Source of the DNA: Stagonosporopsis chrysanthemi
Taxonomy: Eukaryota; Ascomycota; Dothideomycetes; Pleosporales; Didymellaceae
DNA length: 64,000 bases
Assembly (NCBI GenBank): GCA_022560025.1
Contig: JAFISE010000048.1
Span: 6,174-70,173, forward strand
Reading direction: 5' to 3'
Part shown: in pieces, positions 44,112 through 56,031 of the stretch
Position numbering within the stretch: the first letter of the stretch is position 1
How the letters are laid out: each line of letters starts with the position of its first letter
The notes under the pieces: model-generated
The model's input: only the letters and a program-made list of their open reading frames with translations
Database searches by the model: none
Told to the model about the DNA's origin: nothing
Position numbers and translations under genes: made by a program

Positions 44112-45577
44112 ATGTCAGGACAAACAGAAGCCGAGGTCCTGATTGCTCACCTTAAGTCCGTACTCCTCGAGCTCCACGCACACCCATACCCCGAGGTCGC
44201 GTGTCCCCCTCAAGCCCCGAAACGCGCGAGTGTCGCCTTGATCCTACGCGTACAACCCAACTACAACCATTGGCCAGCATACTCAGACAAGCCTCTACAT
44301 TCCGCTCAGCAGCACCCTAAGCCCCGTCGGACATCGTCTGCGGCCTCAGGGTCTGGCCAGAAGCTTAGCTTTGAGGACATACTGCATGCGTTCTTCGAGC
44401 AGGACTGGGTAAAGCATGGCGACCCTGAGATACTCTTCATCAAGCGCGCAACGAGAATAGGGGACAAGTGGAATGGCCACGTCGCCCTACCTGGAGGGAA
44501 GCGGGACCCAGAGGACGATGACGACGCAGTCACGGCTATGAGGGAAGCACTGGAGGAAGTAGGTATCGATGTGGGGTATCACAATGCTATAGCCGTTGGC
44601 AATCTGCCCCAGCGCATAGTCACCACGAGCTGGGGAAAAGTCCCGTAAGCCCCCGTGCCCGGCCGCCAGCTCTATCCGCTAAAAAGTACAGACTCATGGT
44701 GCTGTGCCCGTACATCTACCTCCTGACCTCGCCCGACTACCCAACCCAACGCCTCCAGCCTACCGAAGTAGCCTCCTCGCACTGGGTTCCTGTTCGCGCG
44801 CTGCTCTCTCCCGTTCTCCGAACACACGAATATGCCGACGTCTCCGCCCGTCTTGCAAAATCAGAACTCGGCATAAAGCGTTGGTTCCTCCAAGCCATGC
44901 TGTCGAAGATGATGTTCGCAGCGATCCGCCTCGTCCCTTCAAACTCTACACACTGTGCTACCATACCCGACTTCGTGCCTGCGTTCAGCGCGCCGCCCAA
45001 AAGCTCTGCGACCAAGGTCAGAGAGCTGCTGTTCGGCGAAGAGAGGGGCGATGGAAAACCACCGCTGCTGCTCTGGGGGCTGACGCTGGGCGTTGTGAGC
45101 GACTTCCTCGAACATGTACCGCCGCACAACGCGCTGGAGCTGTGGACGTATCCGACTTTCACGAGCTGGGATGTCAGATTCGTAATGTGGGCTATGTCGT
45201 ACAGGTTTCGGGCGCAGAAGTCACTCGAGATGTCAACGGTGACTACACACTCATCGACGACGGCGGGTGAGCAGGATCTGCCTGGCTTTGGGAGCGAGGC
45301 CGTAGGACCGATCTTTGCTGAGGGTGAGCAGAGTGAGGACAAACCTGGAGAGGTCGGGATAGCAGGATTGGGCGTAGGTAGAGGGTGGGGTCAGACTGGG
45401 CGAGCAAAGATGGTCGCGAGAGGTGCCGCTGTTAACTCAATGCTTGAGGGATACTATCCGATTGTGAGGAAAGCTGTGGCCACAGCTCTTGCAGGGAGGG
45501 TAGGTGTTGTTGCGCTACTTACGTTTGTAACATGGAAGAAGGTCAATTGGCAACGGCTAGCAAAGCTGATGGCATGA
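44112..45577 (+). CDS. Nudix hydrolase, CoA-pyrophosphatase-like, with C-terminal membrane segment
   Basis: Exons 44112-44644 and 44692-45577 give 472 residues; the 47-nt intron is phase 2 and joins WGKVP to LMVLCPYIYLL. The Nudix fold spans about residues 35-230. The Nudix helix is HVALPGGKRDPED followed by AMREALEEVGI, with the catalytic REALEE core intact and Asp where the first Glu of the classical box often stands; this GGKRDPED form is typical of CoA/ADP-ribose-type NUDT7/NUDT8-like enzymes (EC 3.6.1.-). Metal-dependent cleavage of a nucleoside diphosphate linked to a moiety X is expected. The C-terminal half is longer than in minimal Nudix proteins: a Trp/Phe-rich segment, a Gly-rich loop, and a hydrophobic helix at about 447-460 (ALAGRVGVVALLTFV) followed by basic residues, suggesting tail anchoring. 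Substrate not determinable. Confidence 0.85.
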
Positions 45578-47508
45578 TGTTCACCCTTCATCGTTTCTGT
45601 TATCTCGTCGAGCACTGTAAGATTAGCATTTACATGTATGCCTTAGATTCCACAATACTCTCCAGATGCCGCCAGCAGCCATGTGCTCACCATCACGCCA
45701 AGCTCAAGGTTCACTGACTCCACACTTCAGCTCCACGTCTGGCAACGCCTGGCAAGAGTCCTCCGACGCTAGGTGCAGGCTCAGACAAGGGAAGGATCCG
45801 TCCAGGGCCGCTGAGCGGGCGATCGTGCGCTCGTAAGCCTTGTAATTTGGCATGTGAAAGTCTGGAGAAGACCCACTTTGCGACGACGTCGGACGGTGAG
45901 CTTGGTATTGCTTTAAGAGTATGTTTGTGACATGGACACTCTTGCTAAAAGTGACAAATAATTGCGGAGATGTTTTGGTCGCCAGGACAGCACATGTTGC
46001 GGTCAAATGAACGGGCGGGAGACCTTTCTGTCATGGAACCTTCAACGCTGCTGATTGTTGGTCGTCATGCTGATAGCTCCTTGCTCTACGCTCCGAGTTT
46101 GCACTTGTAACAATTTGCTGTCAAAAGCGTGGTGAGGGCTGCTGAGCAATAGGCGCACTCAATCAAGACATGCAGCGGTAAGAGGTTATCATTGGTCGTT
46201 ATAGACGACCGAATCCCTTGAGCAGCTGGAGATATCGTCAGCGGCTCTCGTTTGCAGCCAAATTCCATGTCGGCGCCCCTCTTTCACATGAGTTATCGAG
46301 GTGCTTGCAGCATGCCTCTGATAACATCTGATAGCGATTGATGCGCTGCACGCAGATCCAGATCCAGATCCACAAAGCTCAGAAGGAGCCCAGCAAAGTC
46401 ACAGCGAACGCTGCTGGTCTTTGTTGTCCCCGAGCTTACTGTAAGGATTACCCCCGCTGAGTGTAGCATAGCGATCTCACGGTCATCAGCAAGTATAAGA
46501 AGAGAGTCGGGAAACTCGGCCAATATATGACCGCCTTTGCTCGCCACTCAGGAACGGAGGATGAAGCCGCGGCCCCCAAATCGAATGTTGCACTAACGCT
46601 GCCCTGCAGCAACTTTGGAGATCTTTGCACAGATCCCGGGTACTTTTCGCGGCCATACTCACCAGCAGCATTACACCATTGCGCAAGCAGTGAGGCGCGA
46701 GTGACCTGCTGGCAGCGTTGATAGCACTGCCTGCCAGCGTCTGGTGTTCAAGCACCCAAATTGCCATGCCTGCAAGTCGATGTGGCCTGGCAGGTTGGCG
46801 CAAAGCGGGTCGGCACAGACACTCCATTCGACCTCTAGGCGAGGCTATAGAACAAATCAGCGAAAAGAATGCGTGATCAGTGGTGCAAAACGGCGGTCTG
46901 GGAGCCGTGCACATGCGCCAAGCTGTCGGCCAGAGGGATTTGGCTCGACAGCCAGCGCCCCAGACGGAGCAGAGAGAGGCGTGTCGAGGCTAGAGAATGC
47001 GCGAGCTTTGCCGCCACTGTGGACTCTGTACCGCACAAGCGGCGTCTCGCAGTCGACGCAGTGCTCAGAGGGCTCAATGCGGTGGCAAACGTACCCGTAG
47101 GACACAGTCTCGCATTTTTCCGAGTGGAGTGACTGAGATCGGAGCTGTGCATTAGCAGTAGAGCTGGAGCTGTCCTCATTGGTACCCCTGTTCTCGAACA
47201 ACCTATGCTCGCGACGCTTACCGTTCGTGTCAGGGTCTACCTAAAATTCCACTCCCACCGCCTGGGACATCCGTTGTGCTTTAAAAACTGCCATCCCGCT
47301 CTCGGTCACTCCTCAATTCCTCAGGACTCAACTATCTCCGTGAAGGTCTTCAGCCTATCGTTCCTTGTTGTCGTTGCAGGCATTCGACCTCAACAAACGA
47401 TCTGCATCCCCAACAAGTTCTCTGCAACTTGTCCTGGCTTTGCCCCTCCCATCGCTACTTGAGGTTATTTGACACCTTCGTTATCGACCTCTTGTCCTCG
47501 GTCTCAAG
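45578..47508. other. Intergenic, about 1.9 kb
   Basis: No gene is supported; frames on both strands are short and overlap each other. The last 300 bp are pyrimidine-rich (CCTTCGTT, CGACCTC), fitting a long 5' leader for the highly expressed desaturase gene. A GATCCA microrepeat lies near 46353-46370. Confidence 0.5.
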
Positions 47509-48981
47509 ATGGCTGCCACCACCACCGCCCGCCCCTCGGGTGCTCTGAGGCGCAATGTCACCGCCGACTCGGCGCCTTCGACCATTGCGAACTCTCCTTC
47601 CGACTCCCCAGCTGGGTCGGCCTCCAACACCTCCCTCTCGTCTCTCGGCTCCGATGCCGAGGCCGCTGCTAAGCCCACCGGCAAGCTTCTCGACACCTAC
47701 GGCAACGAGTTCGAGATCCCCGACTACACCATTGGCCAGCTCCGCTCTGCTATCCCCAAGCACTGCTTCGAGCGTTCTGCCATCCGCAGTCTGGGCTACG
47801 TCGCTCGCGACATCGTCCAGCTCGCCACCGTCTTCTATCTCTTCTACAACTATGTGACGCCCGAGACCATTCCCTCGATGCCCGTTCGCGCTGTCCTGTG
47901 GACTCTCTACACTTTCGTCCAGGGTCTTTCTGGAACTGGTCTCTGGGTCATGGCCCACGAGTGCGGTCACCAGGCTTTCTCTCCCTCCAAGGTCCTTAAC
48001 GACACCGTCGGCTGGGTCTGCCACTCCGCCCTACTGGTCCCTTACTTTTCGTGGAAGATCTCCCACGGCAAGCACCACAAGGCCACCGGCCACATGGAGC
48101 GCGACATGGTCTTCGTCCCCAAGACCCGTGAGGTCTACGCCTCCCGCGTCGGCAAGCTCATCCACGAGCTTCACGAGCTCACCGAGGAGACTCCTATCGC
48201 CACCCTCATTCACATGGTCACCCAGCAGATCGGTGGCTGGCCCATGTACTTGATCAGCAACGTCACTGGCCACAACTTCCACGAGCGCCAGTCTGAGGGC
48301 AAGGGTGTCGGCAAGAAGAACGGCCTGCTCAAGGGTGTCAACCACTTCAACCCTTCCTCTCCTCTGTACGAGAAGAAGGACGAGAAGCTCATCCTCCTCT
48401 CTGACGTCGGTATCGCCATCACTCTCGCTGCTCTTACTTGGGTTGGCAAGAACTACGGCTTCGCCAACCTCCTCGTCTGGTACATCATCCCCTACCTCTG
48501 GGTCAACCACTGGCTCGTTGCCATCACCTTCCTCCAGCACACCGACCCCACTCTTCCTCACTACGACGCCCAGACATGGACCTACGTCCGCGGAGCTGCT
48601 GCTACCATCGACCGTGAGTTCGGCTTCATCGGACGCACCATGCTCCACGGCATTATCGAGACCCACGTCCTCCACCACTACATCTCCACCATCCCCTTCT
48701 ACAACGCCGATGAGGCTTCTGAGGCTATCAAGCCCATCATGGGCAAGCACTACCGCTCCGATGTTGAGGGTGGCTCGGTCGGTTTCATCAAGGCCATGTG
48801 GAAGAGCGCTCGTATGTGCCAGTGGGTCGAGCCCACCGAGGGTGCTACCGGTGAGGCCGCTGGTGTTCTCTTCTTCCGCAACCACAACGGTCTTGGTGTC
48901 GCACCTGCGAAGATCGCTGCCCCGGTTGCCAAGCGCACTGCTGGTAAGGGAGCCAAGATGGAGATCGGCCCCGAGGAGTAA
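47509..48981 (+). CDS. FAD2: Delta-12 fatty acid desaturase (oleate to linoleate)
   Basis: An ER membrane enzyme that converts oleoyl to linoleoyl chains using cytochrome b5. Single exon, 490 residues, of the usual length. The three His boxes that bind the di-iron centre are intact: HECGH at 150-154, HGKHHKATGH starting at 186, and HVLHH at 386-390. Four hydrophobic membrane spans lie around 104-118, 125-148, 300-335 and between them. The first 60 residues are Ser/Thr/Ala-rich and disordered. The codon third positions are strongly C/T biased (GCC, CTC, GAC), as in highly expressed fungal genes and unlike many neighbours. The start is preceded by a pyrimidine-rich leader and CAAGATGG. Delta-12 rather than omega-3 is inferred from His-box spacing and the HECGHQAFSPSKVLND region. 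Confidence 0.93.
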   Translation: MAATTTARPSGALRRNVTADSAPSTIANSPSDSPAGSASNTSLSSLGSDAEAAAKPTGKLLDTYGNEFEIPDYTIGQLRSAIPKHCFERSAIRSLGYVARDIVQLATVFYLFYNYVTPETIPSMPVRAVLWTLYTFVQGLSGTGLWVMAHECGHQAFSPSKVLNDTVGWVCHSALLVPYFSWKISHGKHHKATGHMERDMVFVPKTREVYASRVGKLIHELHELTEETPIATLIHMVTQQIGGWPMYLISNVTGHNFHERQSEGKGVGKKNGLLKGVNHFNPSSPLYEKKDEKLILLSDVGIAITLAALTWVGKNYGFANLLVWYIIPYLWVNHWLVAITFLQHTDPTLPHYDAQTWTYVRGAAATIDREFGFIGRTMLHGIIETHVLHHYISTIPFYNADEASEAIKPIMGKHYRSDVEGGSVGFIKAMWKSARMCQWVEPTEGATGEAAGVLFFRNHNGLGVAPAKIAAPVAKRTAGKGAKMEIGPEE

Positions 48982-50011
48982 GCTATGCTATGAGTGTGTG
49001 ATCTAGTGCAGATCACGCTGTGTCCATTGGAAAAGGCGTTTTGGGGTCGAGGTCAGTTCTTCCGGTCGCTTGACGTTGATCTCTTAGAGCTACAGAGGGA
49101 GGTAGAGCTCGATATTTTGGCCTCAGCCATTCGTGACGAGGCTCGTAGACGCGTATGGCAATATAATGAAAAGTATGAATAGTTCCGCACAATGTGCCCC
49201 ATGACAACGTGATGTGTGTAATTCAGTGGTGCAGTGACTGCAGTCTTGGGCAGGCGTCATCTCGCCGAGCTTCAGCTCGAACAGCCCCGCAACATCCGAG
49301 CAAGCTATCACGATGTGGTGTCCCGCCTCGCGATTTGCAGCGCTGATTCAGCATGACGCACTTGTGAGGCTTCAACAAGGCTACCTCTTGGGCTGCTGAA
49401 GAGACGTGCTGCATGCATGATCGACATGGTTTGTTGCATCTTGCCAGGACGCAGCAAGATCTTTCGTGGAGATTTATTCAGTAGACCTCTAAAACAATGC
49501 AATCCTCTAAATCAATGTCAATTCTCAGGGCATGCACGCAAAAGCCATCAAGGCATTCATCAGCGCGTAATGCGCAACATTGCAGCTCAAAGTCCCCGCA
49601 ACATGAAAGAACGTCTCTGGCATTCTTAAAACATGGTCACAATGTCACAGCAAAGCATGCATTTGCCTGCAAAATGGTATGTAGCGACGTTGGTAAGGAA
49701 CAAGATATCATCAGATGCCTCCTCTGCTCCAGCTACCTCGCACGGTGAGTCGTGCTCTGGGGCACGTAATAGAGGATAGTCGAGTAGATGGCTCGACCTT
49801 CCTACAATAAATTGTGCCCGTAATGAGTGAAGAGGAGAAGAGGGTGTGGGCAGCCGAAGAATTTTGTTCATGGACAACGCTGACCAATCACGCGCCTGCC
49901 GTTATGTGCTGATGGCCTCTTGGCAGCGACGCATCGACGTGTGGATCTGATAAACTGAAGCTCTGAAGACCTCCCGCAACACGCCCCATCGCCCCCTTCA
50001 CACGCTCCAAC
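48982..50011. other. Intergenic, about 1 kb, nothing recognised
   Basis: It holds the 3' UTR of the desaturase gene and the promoter of the complex I gene. Small open frames on both strands have no recognisable content. Confidence 0.6.
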
Positions 50012-52480
50012 ATGCTGCGGCAACAACTGATCCGGTCGCTGAGGAGGCCTGCCCGCAGCGCAGCCCTCAATGGCAGCCGGGCCTTTACTGCCTCGGCCCC
50101 CCGGCCGGCAGAGGTCGAGCTCACAATCGGTTTGTGCCACCCCCCCATTGCCCACGATGGCGAGCGCTGACAGCCCCTGCAGATGGAAAGAAGGTCTCAA
50201 TCGAAGGTACGCCGCCTCACTGACCCTGCGAGCAGCCGCAGAGCGCGCCCTAACGCCCCGGAACAGCTGGGTCCGCCCTCATCCAGGCCTGCGAAAAGGC
50301 CGGAAGCACTGTCCCGCGATACTGCTACCACGAGAAGCTGATGATTGCCGGCAACTGCCGTATGTGTCTGGTCGAGGTGGAGCGGGCTCCCAAGCCAGTC
50401 GCATCGTGCGCGTGGCCGGTGCAGCCGGGCATGGTCGTCAAGACGGATTCGCCGCTTGTCCACAAGGCACGCGAGGGCGTCATGGAGTTCCTGCTGGCCA
50501 ACCACCCGCTCGACTGCCCCATTTGCGACCAGGGAGGCGAGTGCGATTTGCAGGACCAGTCGATGAGGTACGGTGCCGACCGCGGTCGATTCCACGAGAT
50601 CGGCGGCAAGCGTGCTGTTGAGGACAAGAACATTGGTCCTCTGATCAAGGTAGGAGACATGGTGGGCGGTGTGCCAGCACGATACTGACAGCTCCCAGAC
50701 TTCCATGAACAGGTGTATTCACTGCACACGATGCATCCGTTTCTCCAACGACGTGGCTGGTGCCCCCGAGATGGGCTCCACTGGTCGTGGTAACGACCTC
50801 CAGATCGGCACATACCTTGAGACTTCTCTCGACTCCGAACTTTCTGGAAACGTTATCGACCTCTGCCCCGTTGGTGCTCTGGTCTCGAAGCCATACGCCT
50901 TCAAGGCCCGTCCTTGGGAGCTGTACAAGACCGAGACTGTTGACGTCCTCGACGGTCTTGGCTCCAACATCCGCGTTGACTCCCGTGGTATCCAGGTCAT
51001 GAGGATTCTACCCCGTCTGAATGACGACGTCAACGAGGAATGGATCAACGACAAGACCCGATTCGCATGCGACGCCCTTAGCACACAGCGTCTGGTCAAT
51101 CCGCTCATCCGTGTTGACGACCAGTTCCAGCCCGCATCTTGGGAGCAGGCTCTTGTTGAGATTGGCAACGCTTTCAAGAAGATTGCGCCAAAGGAGAACG
51201 AGATCAAGTTCATTGCCGGTCACCTTGTCGAGGCTGAGACTCTCACCGCCGCAAAGGATCTCGCCAACAAGCTTGGTTCCGATAACCTGGCTCTCGACCA
51301 GCCCGGAGGCAGCCAGCCTATCGCCCACGGTATCGATTCGCGCGCCAACTACTCTTTCAACTCGAGGATCTACGGTGTTGAGGAGGCTGACGCTATCCTT
51401 CTCATTGGCACCAACCCTCGTCACGAGGCTGCCGTTCTTAACGCCCGTATTCGCAAGCAGTGGTTGAGGTCCGACCTGCAGATCGGTCTCGTTGGCGAGG
51501 ACTTTGAGAGCACTTTCGAATACACGAACCTTGGAGCCAACGCAAACGATCTGAAGGGCGCTCTGTCTGGCGAGTTTGGCAAGGTTCTCCAGGGCGCCAA
51601 GAAACCGATGATCATCGTTGGCAGCGCCGTTGCTGAGCACGCCGATGCTAAGTCCATCTTCGAGCAGGTTGGATCGTTTGTCGAGAAGAACAAGACCAGC
51701 TTCGCCACACCCGAGTGGAACGGTTACAACGTTCTCCAGCGCACAGCTTCCCGCACCGGTGCTTACGACATCGGCTTCACAGTTCCTTCGACCGAAGTTG
51801 CCAACACCAAGCCCAAGTTCATCTGGCTGCTTGGAGCTGACGAGATCAACGAAGCTGAGCTGCCCAAGGACGCATTCATTGTCTACCAGGGCCACCACGG
51901 CGACCGTGGCGCTCAGCTCGCTGATGTTGTTCTCCCCGGTGCCGCCTACACAGAGAAGTCTGTCACTTACGTCAACACTGAGGGCCGTGTACAGATGTCT
52001 CGTGCTGCTGTCGGTCTGCCCGGCGCTTCAAGAGAAGACTGGAAGATCATCCGTGCAGCTTCCGAGTACCTCGGCGCTCCTCTGCCTTACGATGATGTTG
52101 AGCAGCTTCGTGACCGCATGGAGGAGATCTCTCCTGCTTTCAGGAAGTACGACTTGGTGGAGTCGACTTCTCTGCCCGGCCTCAGCAAGGTCCAGCTTGT
52201 AGACCAAAACAAGGGCTCGTCGATCTCAGGCCAGGCCCTTGAGAAGCCTATCAAGAACTTCTTCTTCACAGACGCCATCTCGAGAAAGTAAGTGGTATCG
52301 ATCCATTCTTGATTTTTCAAACACTAATCTTCGTACAGTTCGCCAACAATGGCACGATGCTCAGCAGCAAAGGAGCAGAAGAACCCAAAGACCAACTTCA
52401 TGGCACCCGGATACCCTGACCCTCAGGTCGGCTATGGACCTCAGGGCACACCCCAGATCGCATCAGCAGCCAACATCTAA
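50012..52480 (+). CDS. nuo78: NADH:ubiquinone oxidoreductase 78-kDa subunit (complex I, NDUFS1/NuoG)
   Basis: The iron-sulfur subunit of the peripheral arm of mitochondrial complex I, carrying electrons from NADH toward ubiquinone. Five exons: 50012-50129, 50183-50206, 50267-50649, 50699-52287 and 52339-52480, giving 751 residues. Exon 2 is only 24 nt (DGKKVSIE). A mitochondrial presequence rich in Arg and Ala covers about residues 1-33 ([16 protein letters not shown]). The 2Fe-2S site ([22 protein letters not shown]), the His/Cys 4Fe-4S site ([19 protein letters not shown]) and the second 4Fe-4S site ([16 protein letters not shown]) are intact, followed by the inactive molybdopterin-oxidoreductase-like domain. 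The end matches fungal orthologues ([15 protein letters not shown]). All introns keep frame and have GT-AG ends. Identity is secure. Confidence 0.96.
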
Positions 52481-52979
52481 GCTAATACAAAGCATGATTT
52501 TGAAAAGGGGGGGAGTTTTGAATTGTACATAGGCTCACATTTTCCTTTATCAGTTCCGGCATGCCACTTGCACGATGTAGAGTGTATGAGATTACCAGCG
52601 TACCTGTTCACTTATGCTCTTCCTAAAATCGTGACCGTGTGCATATGTCAATGAGCATGGTCACGTATAGTGGAGCGCTTTCAAGGCTTGTCGTAAATCG
52701 CGCATTGGATCGTCATGCCAAGCACACCACTCAGTTTCCCGCCAGCCTACTTTCTAGTTCTCCGTGATACAAGAAGAATCTCTCTGCCCGCGCAATAGAA
52801 CAACCCGTACTATTACGCACCTTTTACGAATGTCACCGAAAACATCTAGCCTTCAGTCGTTCGATATTGTCACTGCCCCAGTCAAGTGAGCACTCACAAC
52901 AAGCTCTTACTCTCAAAACGCCACATCTATCATACACTTGGCGTTCTTGACGAGGCTACCCAGCTGCAGAGCCGCCAAA
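52481..52979. other. Intergenic, nothing recognised
   Basis: Between the complex I gene and the antiporter gene, both on the plus strand. It contains the 3' UTR of the former and the promoter of the latter. Confidence 0.6.
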
Positions 52980-54737
52980 ATGCCTACGTTGGCTTTGAAC
53001 AATTTCAACATTGTGTGCGCCTCGTTAGGCGGCTTCATCACGTTATTTGGCCTGGTGTCTTATTTGATGAAGGAGAAGTTTTACCTCTCGGAAGCATGTA
53101 AGCTCTGAAAGCCACAAGCAATACTGCTTTCATTTCTTACATTTACAGTGATATCCTTGATCGCCGGGCTTATCTTCTCTCCCCATGCGACGAACTGGAT
53201 CCGGCCACAGGAATATGCCCTGAATTCCGTCGAGAACCTGGATACCATTACCTTGTACTTCACCCGCGTGGTGTTGGGCGTGCAGCTTGTCCTTGCCGGC
53301 GTGCAGCTGCCTTCAAAATACCTGAAGACAGAATGGAAGAGTCTGTCCTACCTTCTTGGTCCGGTTATGACGGTCATGTGGCTCGTCACTAGCCTGCTCG
53401 TCTTTGCGCTGGTTCCTCACATAAGCTTTCTGCAGGCTCTAGCAGTTGGTGCTTGTGTCACCCCCACGGACCCTGTTCTGTCCAATTCCATTGTCAAAGG
53501 TAAATTCGCAGATAAAAATATTCCGAAGGAGCTCCAGAAGATCATTGTGGCTGAGTCGGGAGCGAACGATGGATTGGGTTATCCGTTCTTGTTCTTGCCG
53601 CTGTATTTGATTCAATACGTTGGAAGTCATGGAAACGAAGGATCTGGGAAAGCAAGCACCGCGATTGGACTATGGTTTGGGGAGACGCTGGGATACACCA
53701 TTATCTTGAGTGTGATCTACGGCGCCGTTGTAGGTTGGCTAGCAAAGGAGCTTCTGCATTGGGCTGAAGAGAGGAAATACGTGGACCGTGAAAGCTTCCT
53801 TGTTTTTGCTATCACTCTCGCTCTCTTCATCGTCGGCACTGTTGGCATGATAGGAAGCGACGATGTTCTAGCCTGCTTCATCGCCGGCAACACATTTACC
53901 TGGGATGATTGGTTCCGCCTCGAAACAATGGATGACTCCTTCCAGCCAACAATCGACATGCTTCTCAACGTCTCCGTATTCGTCTGGTTCGGCGCGATTT
54001 GCCCCTGGGCGGAATTCTACCACAACAACGTCATCTCCATCTGGCGACTCATCCTCCTCGGCGTCCTCGTCCTGCTTCTCCGCCGCCCACCCATCGTATT
54101 CGGAATGCACAAGCAAATCCATCAGATCGAGCAAAAGCGACAAGCCCTATTCGTCGGCTTCTTCGGCCCCATCGGTGTCAGCGCCGCCTTTTACCTCTAC
54201 ATCAGCATCGAGTTCTTGAACAAAATCAAGGTTGACGGCGAGACACGGGAAGACGCAGCGTACCTAATTGAAGTCATGAACGTGGTCATCTGGTTCCTGA
54301 TCATCTGCTCTGTCGTCGTCCATGGTCTCAGCATTCCTCTTGGTAAACTCGGTTTCTTCATCCCGCGCACGCTATCGCGCGCTATTTCCTCTCGCAGCGA
54401 GGAGCCGGAGCCGTTCTACGTTGCAGAAGGCGCGGAGGACGCGACGACGGATATCGAGCAGCGACTCAGGCGCCGGCCAGGATGGTCGCGTACAGGTGGC
54501 GATTCGCTCCCAAATCGCGTCGTGCGCATTGGTAGGTCGATTATTCAATCTGGCAGCAACTCGAGAAGCCAGTCGAGGAGCAGCGTGCACACACCCATGC
54601 CGCTGTCGATGGCGCCTACGGTGGCGAGAGATGAGGGTACGGACGCAGGGCCGAGTGCCGCAGCCAGTACGGCGGATGTGGGTCTGCAGCGAACTATCCG
54701 GTTCCCGGACGAAGAGCCAGTGGGCACCAAGTCGTAG
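52980..54737 (+). CDS. NHA1: Plasma-membrane Na+(K+)/H+ antiporter, Nha1/Sod2 type
   Basis: It exports Na+, Li+ or K+ in exchange for protons, supporting salt and pH tolerance. Exons 52980-53097 and 53149-54737 give 568 residues; the 51-nt intron is phase 1 and joins YLSEA to LISLIAGLIFSPHATNW. About 12 membrane helices of the CPA1 family follow. Key motifs are present: GVQLVLAGVQLPSKYLK in helix 3, GACVTPTDPVLSNSIVKGKF (conserved TDP), and ESGANDGLGYPFLFLPLYLI with the ion-binding Asn-Asp pair of helix 5. The hydrophilic C-terminal tail (about 140 residues, Ser/Arg-rich) is short compared with budding-yeast Nha1, as usual in moulds. The start lies just downstream of a run of A, CCAAAATGCC. 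Confidence 0.93.
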
Positions 54738-56031
54738 ACTTCATGATCTTGTATCTTTGTGGTCCAAGGACTGCCCCCTACAATCATACATAGATCGACA
54801 TTGTGACAACAGAACGTAACAAGACCAAACTGTCTTTTACAGTGTATGAAAAGTAACATGGAATTAGCCAAGTACCTCCTATCCATTTCATGCAAGTACA
54901 GCGTCAGTAAAGGACTTGTCGCAGACACTGCTGCTCAATTGTTTGAGCCCGCTGTCCAACAAAGCGTCCTTGCTTTGGACCCAGTTGGTGTTCTACCACG
55001 GGCTCCAGATCAACTGAAACTTATTCCCATAGCCCACAACAAAGCCAACGAAGTGGTTGTCCCATTCATGCTCAAGTCCTACGCTGCAGCCCCCACAGAC
55101 GACACTTCGATATTGAGCTACTTGCTCGGCACGTACCTTGGAGGTGAAGATGAGTTACGCCTGTACAGACGGCTCGAGGGAAAGGTCAACATCCCGCGCA
55201 TAGGTTAGCATATCATGCTCCGGCATCTACTTGTCTGTATGAGCACTATAGTGAGCAGTCATTATAGCTCGTGGATCCATAAGCATCCCGCCTTGACTTG
55301 CCGTAACTCAGCCAGAAGCAGTCCTCACAATTTTAGGGGCAGAACGCTCAGCGGTATTCGATCCCCGCGCATGCGGTATCCAGGTTGGGGGAGGCTGTCC
55401 GCGCCGAAATTTAAGCGTGCCTCGGAGCTGACGTTGGACTGCAGGGCCGAAGGACCTGGTATGTTGCTTTCGAATATTCAAACACTTTGTTCTTGTGTTT
55501 TCTTCGTTCGTGCAGGTCGAAATCTATAGTTTGAGCAGTAGGGAGCAGGCCGATCTACATTGACTAGGGGGGAGAAGAGACTGTGAGTAAACCTGTGAGC
55601 CATATATTGCCTCAGGGGACGACGACCCATCTTATAGCTGCTTTTTGCAATGGCTCGGGTCGGACCGTACGGCAAGAGGAGGCAATTACCGCGCGGTAGG
55701 GGAAAGCATGTCAAGCAAAGGAGCAGTCGAGGTCTTTCGCTAGCAGATGACGAGTCATTACAGAACATTTTCTTGGTGGGTTGTGCACCAACCCTTGAAT
55801 GGCAGTGGTGCTCTTAGTTTCTTGAAGAGCTTGTCCGTATGCAATTGAATGATCGATCAAGTTCACGCCACATTCGCTGGTTGTGCCACTTGTGATCGCT
55901 CAAGCGTCACAGCAGGTCGCTGGCCCTTTTTCACAATGAAAGAAATTTTCGGTATCTTTCCTGTGACAAGAATAACTGCTTTGTCTCCAAATTAAAAGAC
56001 ACCAGGTAACACGCATTGAGCGCAGACTAAG
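54738..56031. other. Intergenic, about 1.3 kb, one doubtful ORF
   Basis: A plus-strand frame of 120 codons (54846-55208) encodes a helical, moderately hydrophobic peptide ending LRLYRRLEGKVNIPRIG. It has no recognisable domain, signal or splice partner, and I do not call it a gene. The rest of the region shows nothing. Confidence 0.45.

Noticed and set aside
37109..45577. Secondary-metabolite cluster around the DHA1 transporter
   Set aside because: No polyketide synthase, peptide synthetase, terpene synthase or tailoring enzyme is nearby; the neighbours are housekeeping genes.
48031..48885. Minus-strand ORF of 284 codons
   Set aside because: Antisense shadow of the delta-12 desaturase gene, a highly codon-biased gene.
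51008..51898. Minus-strand ORF of 296 codons
   Set aside because: Antisense shadow of the complex I 78-kDa subunit gene.
54846..55208. Plus-strand ORF of 120 codons
   Set aside because: No recognisable domain and no flanking exon; kept only as a note in the intergenic entry.
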